A DNA stretch of 64,000 nucleotides from CAVZOY01 sp963777095. Its GTDB lineage: Bacteria > Actinomycetota > Actinomycetes > Mycobacteriales > Geodermatophilaceae. A model generated the notes under the pieces. That model did not search any database and had not been told where the DNA came from. It saw only the letters and a program-made list of their open reading frames with translations. The DNA lies in assembly GCA_963777095.1 (NCBI GenBank), contig CAVZOY010000004.1, forward strand, positions 186,001-250,000, in the 5' to 3' direction. A program made the translations under genes and the position numbers. Below, one piece after another: positions 57,048 through 64,000 of the stretch (its first letter is position 1; each line of letters opens with the position of its first letter).

Positions 57048-57612
57048 ATGCGCAGCGTGACCTATTCGATGGGCGTCTCGCTCGACGGCTACATCGTCGG
57101 GCCGGACGGCAGCTTCGACTGGACGGCGCCCGACGAGGAGGTCTTCCGCTTCTGGCACCGACGAGATACGAGAGGTCGGCGTCCACCTGTTGGGACGGCG
57201 GCTGTACGAGACGATGCTGTACTGGGAGACCGCCGACCAGGATCCATCGCTCGACGGCTCGATGCTCGAGTGGGCCGCGCTCTGGCAGTCGCTCCCCAAG
57301 GTGGTGTTCTCCACCACGCTGTCGGCGGTGCAGGGCAATGCCCGCCTGGCCTCCGGCGGCCTGGCGGAGGAGATCGAGCGGTTGCGAGCCGAGCCGGGGG
57401 AGGGCGACATCGCGATCGGCGGCGCGACGCTCGCCGCCGAGGCGGCCGCGTTGGGTCTGATCGACGAGTACCGGGCCAAGGTCTACCCGGTGCTGGTCGG
57501 CGGTGGCATCCCGTTCTATCCCCAGCGCGAGCGCCGGGTGGATCTCGAACTCGTCGAGACCCGCACCTTCAGCTCGAGGGTCGTCTACCTCCGCTACCGC
57601 GTGGCGCGCTAG
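57048..57612 (+). CDS. Dihydrofolate reductase family protein (RibD C-terminal-like), frameshifted in this sequence
   Basis: An NADPH-dependent reductase-fold protein of the DfrA/RibD_C superfamily, not the housekeeping DHFR. It opens SVTYSMGVSLDGYIVGPDGS, and after removing one extra C near 57160 continues HDEIREVGVHLLGRRLYETM, VFSTTLSAVQGNARL, DIAIGGATLAAEAAALGLID and KVYPVLVGGGIPFYP. Repaired length is 187 residues. GAGGAGG precedes ATG 57048. It sits directly behind hutU, probably as a recent passenger of the operon, since these genes are usually solitary. Confidence 0.85.
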
Positions 57613-57642
57613 CCGCGTGAACAACCTGTCCGGTCACGCCAG

Positions 57643-58825
57643 CTAGCTCGGTGACACGACCTGCCGGCCGGCCTGCCAGACGGCGCGGACCAGCTGCACG
57701 CCCGGCCGGTAGGCGAGGTGCACGTGCGACGGCGCGTCGAGCAGGACGACGTCGGCGCGGGCCCCGATGCCGAGAGTGGCCGACGTCGGTGCGCCGCAGC
57801 GCCCGGGCGCCGCCGGCGGTCGCCGCCCACACCGCCTCGTCCGGCGTCATCCGCATCTCCCGGACGGCGAGCGCGACGCAGAACGGCATGCTCGTCGTGT
57901 AGCTCGACCCCGGGTTGCAGTCGGTGGCCAGCGCGACAGTGATGCCCGCGTCGAGCAGCCGGCGCGCGTCGGGATAGGGCGACCGGGTGGAGAACTCCGC
58001 CCCGGGCAGCAGCGTGGCCACCGTCCGGCCGCCGGCCAGGGCGTCGACGTCCGCGTCGGTGAGGTGCGTGAGGTGGTCGGCGGAGGCGGCGTCGAACTCG
58101 ACGGCCAGCCGCGCGCCGGGACCGCGCTGCAGCTGGTTGGCGTGCAGCCGCGGCACGAGTCCGCGGGCGACACCGGCCCGCAGGATCTCGCGGGTCTGCT
58201 CGCGGTCGAACGCACCGCGGTCGCAGAAGACGTCGATCCACCGCGCGTGCGGTGCGCAGGCGTCGAGCATCTCGCCGCAGACCAGGCGCACGTAGTCGTC
58301 CGGGCGGCCGGCGAACTCCGGAGGGACGACGTGCGCACCGAGGAACGTCACCTCCGAGGTGTGCTCGACGGCCACCTCGAGGCTGCGCCGCTCGTCGTCG
58401 ACGGTGAGCCCGTAGCCGGACTTGATCTCCACGGTCGTGGTGCCCGACCGCAGTGCCTCCGCGACCAGGGCGGCGGTGCGCCGGCGCAGCTCGTCCGTGG
58501 TCGCCGCCCGGGTCGCGGCCACGGTCGTCGCGATCCCGCCGGCGCCGTAGGGCTCGCCCGCCATGCGGGCCGCGAACTCCGCGGCCCGGTCGCCGGCGAA
58601 GACCAGGTGGCCGTGGCTGTCGACGAAGCCGGGCAGCACGGCGCGGCCTCCTGCGTCGATGTGGCGATCGCCGGCACCCTCGGGCACCGCCGCCCGGGGC
58701 CCCGCCCAGGCCACGACGCCGTCCTGCAGCAGGAGGGCGGCGTCCTCGATCACCCCGAGCGGCCCGCGACCGAGCGACGGGTCGTTGGTGACCAGGCTGC
58801 CGATCCGGTCGACCAGCACGCTCAC
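57643..58825 (-). CDS. hutI: Imidazolonepropionase, frameshifted in this sequence
   Basis: Metal-dependent amidohydrolase opening the imidazolone ring to N-formimino-L-glutamate. The metal site is VDSHGHLVFAGDRAAEFAAR, with IKSGYGLTVDDERRSL, GAHVVPPEFAGRPDDYV, HANQLQRGPGARLAVEF and ALATDCNPGSSYTTSMPF. An extra T near 57771 shifts the last 43 codons; removal gives GIGARADVVLLDAPSHVHLA ... VSPS and 393 residues. The GTG at 58825 overlaps the hutF stop by four bases. Confidence 0.94.
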
Positions 58826-60151
58826 GGCAGCACCACCCCGATCGCCGCCTCGAGCTCGCGGGCCACGTCGATCGTCGCGTGCCGGCCGTCGCGGACGATC
58901 CGCCGGCCACCGACGACCACGTCCCGCACGTCGGCCGACGTGGCGGCGAACAGCACCGACTCGAGCAGCGTCTCCGGTCGCGCGCCGGCCAGCCGCACCG
59001 AGTCCAGTCCGACGGTCACCCAGTCGGCGAGAGCACCGGCCGCCAGTCGGCCGGTCTCGGGCCAGCCGAGTGCGACGGCGCCGTCGGCCGTGGCGGCCCG
59101 CAGCAGGTCGGCGGCCGGCCAGTGGCCGCGGCGCTGGGTCGCCAGCCGTTCGTCGAGCTCCACCCCGCGTGCCTCCTCGAGCAGGTCGACGACGGCGTTG
59201 CTGTCGCTGCCCACCGAGAGTGCCGCACCGGCGTCGGCGAGCGCGCGGGCGGGTCCGATGCCGTCGGCGAGGTCCCGCTCGGTGGTGGGGCAGAGGCAGA
59301 CGGTCGTGCGCGAGCCCCCGAGCAACGCGACGTCGGCATCGGTGAGGTGCGTGGCGTGGACGGCGGTGGTGCGCGGCCCGAGGGCGCCGGCGTCGGCCAG
59401 CAGCTGCGTCGGCGTGCGGCCGTGCGCCGCGGAGCAGTCGTCGTTCTCGGCGCGCTGCTCCGACAGGTGCGCGTGCAGCGGTGCCTCCCGGGCGGCGGCC
59501 CAGCCGACGACGGTGGGCAGCTGCTCCAGCGGGCACGGCGCGCACCGAGTGGACGGCGGCACCGACGCGGACCCGTGGTCCGGCGCGCAGCGCGTCGGCG
59601 CGGGCGGCCCAGGCCTCGGCGTCGCCGTCCCCGAAGCGCAGCTGCGGTCCCTCCAGGGGCCGGTCGAAGCCGCCGGCCAGGTAACAGGTGTCGATCAGGG
59701 TGATCCGGACGCCGGCCTCGTCGGCGGCGGCCGTCACCGCCTGGCCCATCGCGTTGGCGTCGGCGTACGGGGTGCCGTCCGGTCCGTGGTGCAGGTAGTG
59801 GAACTCCCCGACCGTGGTGATCCCGGCCAGCGCCATCTCGGCGAACGCCGCCCGCGCGAGCGCGAGGTAGCTCTCCGGTGTCAGCACCGAGGCCACCGCG
59901 TACATGTCCTCCCGCCAGGTCCAGAAGGTGCCCCCGGACCGGTGCGTGCGGCCGCGCAGTGCGCGGTGGAAGGCGTGCGAGTGCCCGTTGGCCAGGCCGG
60001 GCAGGGTCAGCCCGGGCAGCCGCTCGACACCGGCGGATGGCTCCGCCCCGGGCCGGACGGCGGTGATGCGGTCCCCGTCGACCTCGAGGAGGACGTCGGA
60101 CTCGGCCCGGTCGCCGCCGAGCCAGGCGTGCTCGGCCAGGTACGTGGTCAC
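58822..60151 (-). CDS. hutF: Formimidoylglutamate deiminase, frameshifted in this sequence
   Basis: Amidohydrolase that deaminates N-formimino-L-glutamate to N-formyl-L-glutamate, marking the five-step histidine route. The N-terminal LANGHSHAFHRALRGRTHRS and GTFWTWREDMY, the central GEFHYLHHGPDGTPYAD, and after the shift LHAHLSEQRAENDDC and SVGSDSNAVVDLLEEARGVE are typical. An extra base near 59533 (CCCGCTGGAG) splits it; repair gives 442 residues. The GTG overlaps the stop of the M20-type gene upstream, and its own stop overlaps the hutI start. Confidence 0.94.
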
Positions 60152-61395
60152 CGGCACGCCAGGTCCTCCAGCACGGTGGCCAGCGCCCGGATGCCGGCCA
60201 CGCAGTCGTCGGGCTCGGCGTGCTCCGCCGGGCTGTGGCTGACCCCGGTGGCGTTGCGGACGAAGAGCATCGCGGTGGGCACGTGCGCGGCGAGGACGCC
60301 GGCGTCGTGACCGGCACCGGTCGGCAGCTCCGGCACGCCGTCGAGCAGCGCGCGCAGCCGGGTGCGCAGGCCGGGGTCGAACGCCACGTCCGGCGACCAC
60401 GACTCACGGGTCACCTCCACCGTCGTGCCGTGCGCCGCCGCGGCCGTGGCCGCCTCGGCGGTGATCGCGTCGACCAGGCCGGCGAGGGTGCGCTCGTCGG
60501 GAGCGCGCGCGTCGAGCCAGGCGTCCACGCCGGCGGCGACGGCGTTCGTGCCGTTCGGCCGCACCTGCACGCGGCCGAACGTGGCGAGGGCACCGGCCCG
60601 GGCGGCGAGGTCGCGGGCGGCCAGGACCGTGGTCGCGAAGGGCAGCACCGGGTCGTGGCGGTCCTCGAGCCGGGTCGTGCCCGCGTGGTCGGCGGCACCC
60701 TCGAAGCGGCAGAGCCATCGCCCGTGCGGCCAGATCGAGGTCGCGACCCCGACCGCCGCCCCGGCGTGCACCAGCCCCCGGCCCTGCTCGACGTGCAGCT
60801 CGACGTAGGCGCCGATGCGCCGCAGTGCGTCGTCGTCCCGGCCGAGGCCGAGCGGATCGACGCCGGCCGCGCGCATGGCGTCGGCCATGCTCGTCCCGTC
60901 GGTGTCCCGCAGGTCCCGCGCACGGTCGGGCTCGAGAGCGCCGGTGAGCAGTCGGCTGCCGGCGCAGGCGACGCCGAAGCGGGCGCCCTCCTCGTCGGCG
61001 AAGGCCACGACCGCCACGGGCCGGGTCGGCACGATCCCGCGCGAGCGCAGGTCGTCGACCGCCAGGAAGGCGGAGACGACGCCGAGGGGTCCGTCGAACG
61101 CACCGCCGTCCGGAACGCTGTCGAGGTGGCTGCCGGTGACGACCGCGCCGTCGGCGGGCTCGCCCCACCACGCCCACAGGTTGCCGTTGCGGTCCGGCTC
61201 GCAGGCCATGCCGCGCTCGGCGGCGCGCTCGGTGAACCAGGCGCGCAGCTCGGCGTCCGCGGCGGTCCAGGCCGAGCGGCGATAGCCGCCCGTCGACCGG
61301 TCGCGGCCGATGCGCGCGAGGTCGGCCCAGGTGCGCTCGAACCGCCGCCCGAGCTCATCGCCGGGCGCCTCGCGCCGGGTCCCCGCAGCATCCAT
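60148..61395 (-). CDS. M20-family amidohydrolase (allantoate amidohydrolase/N-carbamoylase-like) in the hut operon
   Basis: A 415-residue zinc hydrolase. Metal motifs are VVTGSHLDSVPDGGAFDGPL, FADEEGARFGVACAGSRLL and AYVELHVEQGRGLVHAG, with the dimer-lid region WPHGRWLCRFEGAADHAGTT and the C-terminal VSHSPAEHAEPDDCVAG. By family it would cleave allantoate or N-carbamoyl amino acids. Its place as first gene of the hutF-hutI operon, with four-base overlaps, and the absence of hutG (N-formylglutamate deformylase) suggest that it supplies or replaces the last step. That role is inferred. ATG 61395 is preferred over the longer frame from 61533. Confidence 0.86.
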   Translation of the reverse strand: MDAAGTRREAPGDELGRRFERTWADLARIGRDRSTGGYRRSAWTAADAELRAWFTERAAERGMACEPDRNGNLWAWWGEPADGAVVTGSHLDSVPDGGAFDGPLGVVSAFLAVDDLRSRGIVPTRPVAVVAFADEEGARFGVACAGSRLLTGALEPDRARDLRDTDGTSMADAMRAAGVDPLGLGRDDDALRRIGAYVELHVEQGRGLVHAGAAVGVATSIWPHGRWLCRFEGAADHAGTTRLEDRHDPVLPFATTVLAARDLAARAGALATFGRVQVRPNGTNAVAAGVDAWLDARAPDERTLAGLVDAITAEAATAAAAHGTTVEVTRESWSPDVAFDPGLRTRLRALLDGVPELPTGAGHDAGVLAAHVPTAMLFVRNATGVSHSPAEHAEPDDCVAGIRALATVLEDLACR

Positions 61396-61691
61396 GCCTG
61401 CATCGCACACCGGTCGGGCCCGGTTCGGCAGGACCGCTGACGCCGGCCGTGTCTCGCATGCCAGACCCTGCGCCGGCTCACCCCGCCGGGGGAGCGGATC
61501 AGTCACGCAGTGTGATCGGTTGATGTCGTACAAGCGATATTCGCTGAGATCTTGGCTGCTGATCGGGTCGAGAGTGGCTGACGCCCTTTCTTTCCGTCGT
61601 CACGGACGGCTACCGTCCCGCCGGGATCGACGGGGCCCCGAATTCGGATGTCCGGTCGTGCCCGCGCACACCTCGACCGACCGGAGCCCCG
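61396..61691. other. Divergent intergenic region
   Basis: About 296 bases between the hut operon start and the secreted glycosidase-like gene. The middle (about 61505-61600) is clearly richer in A and T than the surroundings (GATGTCGTACAAGCGATATT) and should hold the two divergent promoters, but I could not place boxes with confidence. GATCGGTTGATGTCG and GCTGATCGGGTCG are near-repeats. No small gene is seen. Confidence 0.5.
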
Positions 61692-62693
61692 ATGACCAAC
61701 CGTCGCACCGCAGGCGCACTGCTGCTCGCCGCGCTCGTCGCGCTGGCGACGCTGCTCGCGCCCACGACGGCCGGGGCGTCCCCGACCAGTGTCACCAAGA
61801 TCGGGGCCTGGAGCCAGTTCGGCAGCTGGACGGCGTTCGACGCCGGGGCCGGTCAGATGGACGTCTACCGCGGGTACGACAGCGGGTTCCGCTACGCCAC
61901 CTGGCAGCAGATCCCTGCGGGGCAGCGCTACCGGGGGCCGCAGAACGTCGCGACGGTGATGAACGACTACTCGTTCCAGATCCCGCCGGCCCAGCTCGTC
62001 GCCGGTACGTGGGATGCCCGGCTGCGCACCTTCCTCGCCTCCACGCCGAAGAACGTGGTGCTCACCAACCACCACGAGCCCGAGCAGGAGATCGAGGGCG
62101 GCCAGTTCACCGCCGCCCAGTTCCGCGCCGCTCAGCTCCGCCTGAACCAGCTCGTCGACGCGCAGAACCTCGCCGACGGTGGCACCCGCAAGGTGTCGGT
62201 CATCCTGATGATCTCGACCTTCACCGGCTTCCAGGGCCGCAACGCGGCCAACTACTGGCCGACCCAGGCGCGCGACGGCGGCACCGTCGACCTGATCAGC
62301 GCCGACGTCTACAACGCCCCGCACGGCACCGGCACGACGGTGCCCCTGGGCTACACCACCGGGACGAACTGGAAGACCCCGGCGACCCTGGTCCGGCCGG
62401 TGCTCAGCTTCGCCCGGCTGAACAACACCGACTGGGCGATCTCCGAGCTCGGGCTCCTCGAGGACGTCAACAACGCCCTGCGGAAGTCGCAGGACATGCG
62501 TGGGGTCGTCGACATCGCCCGGAGCGGCCGGATCGGCACGCTCGTGTGGCGCCCGGCCCTGTGGGTGTCGTACTGGAACTCGCGCGGTGGCCGGGCCGAC
62601 TGGGGCCTCCGGTTCAACAACCCGCCCGTGCCGTCGGAGACCACCAACAGCAACGCCTACCAGGCCTGGCGCGCGATCGCCCGGCTGCCGTGA
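61692..62693 (+). CDS. Secreted glycoside-hydrolase-like protein
   Basis: A 333-residue exported protein. The signal peptide (NRRTAGALLLAALVALATLL, cleavage likely after AGA near residue 29) is followed by a beta/alpha-barrel-like pattern: KIGAWSQFGSW, VVLTNHHEPEQEIEGG with a candidate catalytic Glu, KVSVILMISTFTGF, VDLISADVYN and DWAISELGLLEDVN with a second candidate Glu, then LVWRPALWVSYWNSRGG. The spacing of the two Glu residues resembles clan GH-A (for example GH26), but family membership is not certain. ATG 61692. Confidence 0.72.
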   Translation: MTNRRTAGALLLAALVALATLLAPTTAGASPTSVTKIGAWSQFGSWTAFDAGAGQMDVYRGYDSGFRYATWQQIPAGQRYRGPQNVATVMNDYSFQIPPAQLVAGTWDARLRTFLASTPKNVVLTNHHEPEQEIEGGQFTAAQFRAAQLRLNQLVDAQNLADGGTRKVSVILMISTFTGFQGRNAANYWPTQARDGGTVDLISADVYNAPHGTGTTVPLGYTTGTNWKTPATLVRPVLSFARLNNTDWAISELGLLEDVNNALRKSQDMRGVVDIARSGRIGTLVWRPALWVSYWNSRGGRADWGLRFNNPPVPSETTNSNAYQAWRAIARLP

Positions 62694-62728
62694 ACCCCGT
62701 TCCGATGACGAGGAAGAAGACCGACTAC

Positions 62729-64000
62729 ATGACGCGACGCGTCGTCACCACGCTCCTGGCCGCACTGCTCACGCTGGGCGGGCTGCTGCTGGTGCCAGGC
62801 ACGGCCTCCGCCGCCGTGTCCTCGACCCCGCCGGCCACCCCGCAGATCGGCGGGTCGGCCTCGTCCGGCACGGACGGGACGGTCGAGGTCGTCCGCCAGA
62901 TCACCCAGTGCGGCAACGTCATGTACGCCGTCGGGTCGTTCACCCAGGTGCGCAACCCGAGCTCGACGACGCCGATCGCGCGCAACAACGCGTTCGCCTT
63001 CCGCGCCGCGTCGCCGTACACGGTGCTGCCCTGGAACCCCAACGTGAACGGCCAGGTCGACACCGTCGCCTGCCTGCCCGACGGCGACGTCGCGCTGGGC
63101 GGCACCTTCACCACGGTCGGCGGCGTGGCGGTGCGCAACCTGGCCAAGGTCGACGAGGTGTCCGGGGCCAACCAGGCCTCGTTCACCCTGCACCCGGCCG
63201 GCCGCATCGCGCACCTGGAGGTCGTGCGCGACCAGGGGAACGTCCTGCACCTGCTGGTCGGCGGCTACGCGGCGCCCTACCTCCGCTCGGTCGACCCGGT
63301 GACCGGCGCCAACCAGGCCTACCTCCCGACGAACCTGGCGATCTCCGGCACCTACCAGTACGAGGGCGTCTCGGCGCAGACCCCGCGCATCTACAACATG
63401 ACGCCGTACCCGGCGCCGTACCAGCCGGGTTCGACCACGCAGCACCCGGCGATCCTCATGACCGGCATCTTCACGTCGGTCGGTGGCCAGCACCACGAAC
63501 AGGTCTTTCGGCTCAACCTCACGCCTACCCGGGCAACGGTGAGCCCGTGGGCGCCGACCGAGCTGTACGAGCACTGCTTCCGCCGGCAGCCGTTCTACGC
63601 CCAGGACGCCGCCTGGTCGACCGACATGAGCCAGGTATTCGTGGCGACCACCGGCTACCGACTGCACACCGAGTCGCTCCTGCCGCGCGAGCAGCGGCCG
63701 CAGGTGCGGACGGGCCCGTGTGACGCGGCCATCGCCTACCAGGCGACGAACCAGGTCGAGTTCGCCGGGCACACCTGGATCAACTACACCGGCTGCGACT
63801 CCCTCTACTCGGTCGCCGCAGATGCTGGCACCGTCTACATCGGCGGCCACCAGCGGTGGATCAGCAACGGCAATGCGTGCGACGCCCTCGGGACCGGCGC
63901 ACGCGTCCAGTCGGGCCTCGGCGAGATCACGCCGACGACCGGCGTGGACCAGCCGGGGCCGGCCCGCGGCCGGGGACTCGGGGCCGCCGACCTCCTGCGC
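62729..64000 (+). CDS. Secreted delta-60 repeat (beta-propeller-like) protein, 3' truncated by window
   Basis: The frame is open from ATG 62729, behind GAGGAAGAAG, to the end of the window (at least 424 residues). A signal peptide (VVTTLLAALLTLGGLLLVPG, cleavage near ASA) is followed by repeats of the type VDTVACLPDGDVALGGTFTT then VGGVAVRNLAKVDEVSG, as in DUF5122 delta-60 repeats, plus VLPWNPNVNG. It is extracellular, perhaps binding or scaffolding, and lies 35 bases after the glycosidase-like gene, so the two may be one transcript. Confidence 0.75.
   Translation, partial: MTRRVVTTLLAALLTLGGLLLVPGTASAAVSSTPPATPQIGGSASSGTDGTVEVVRQITQCGNVMYAVGSFTQVRNPSSTTPIARNNAFAFRAASPYTVLPWNPNVNGQVDTVACLPDGDVALGGTFTTVGGVAVRNLAKVDEVSGANQASFTLHPAGRIAHLEVVRDQGNVLHLLVGGYAAPYLRSVDPVTGANQAYLPTNLAISGTYQYEGVSAQTPRIYNMTPYPAPYQPGSTTQHPAILMTGIFTSVGGQHHEQVFRLNLTPTRATVSPWAPTELYEHCFRRQPFYAQDAAWSTDMSQVFVATTGYRLHTESLLPREQRPQVRTGPCDAAIAYQATNQVEFAGHTWINYTGCDSLYSVAADAGTVYIGGHQRWISNGNACDALGTGARVQSGLGEITPTTGVDQPGPARGRGLGAADLLR

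Overview
The window looks like a chromosomal segment of a high-GC actinobacterium. GC is about 72 percent by eye, GTG starts are common, third codon positions are almost always G or C, and the housekeeping order is dnaJ-rsmE ... HIT-phoH-ybeY-corC-era-recO-uppS-glyS-dus-ppdK ... dnaG-tRNA-Asn. A furA-katG pair, a GlyS of the short bacterial/archaeal type, an ECF42/DGPF pair and many secreted or regulatory paralogues fit a soil actinomycete. I would guess Geodermatophilaceae or a near relative (inference from gene content, not from a search).

Layout. 1-17.4 kb: protein folding, ribosome and tRNA maturation, DNA repair and cell-wall lipid genes, mostly on the plus strand, with cstA-ybdD on the minus strand. 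17.4-24.9 kb: a membrane protein, an FAD monooxygenase, pyruvate phosphate dikinase, and the converging katG-furA operon, separated from ppdK by a perfect 22-bp inverted repeat. 25-29.1 kb: a YdcF-like protein, an unknown protein, dnaG, small conserved proteins and tRNA-Asn. 29.2-34 kb: accessory genes, including a DGPF/YCII protein with its ECF42 sigma factor, the scar of a usp gene and an AEC transporter gene, a thioesterase and a kinase-like phosphotransferase. 34-38.3 kb: a hexitol PTS operon (IICB, IIA, MDR dehydrogenase) diverging from a SorC-type regulator, with a palindrome between them. 38.3-50.3 kb: a signalling-rich stretch with a SARP-NB-ARC-TPR regulator, a free-standing proteasome-beta-like hydrolase, a membrane GAF-cyclase, a Tat lipoprotein dioxygenase and a soluble cyclase-ATPase-TPR giant. 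50.4-52.8 kb: a DODA-type dioxygenase and an OpgC-like membrane protein. 52.9-61.4 kb: a complete-looking histidine utilisation locus: IclR regulator, hutH-hutU to the right, and converging hutI-hutF plus an M20-family amidohydrolase that may supply the last step. 61.7-64 kb: two secreted proteins, the second cut by the window end.

The most striking feature is technical or evolutionary. About 20 otherwise well-conserved genes carry single-base frameshifts: roughly 31 insertions against 3 deletions, with 16 of the insertions and 2 of the deletions between 24.4 and 28.9 kb. When each is repaired, lengths return to family norms (KatG 738, DnaG 628, HutU 551 residues). I therefore annotate these as single genes across the frameshift and treat the indels as probable sequence errors. 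No CRISPR array, insertion sequence, phage or secondary-metabolite cluster was seen. Apart from the usp/AEC scar there is no gene-free stretch longer than about 300 bases; the longest (61396-61691) is listed.
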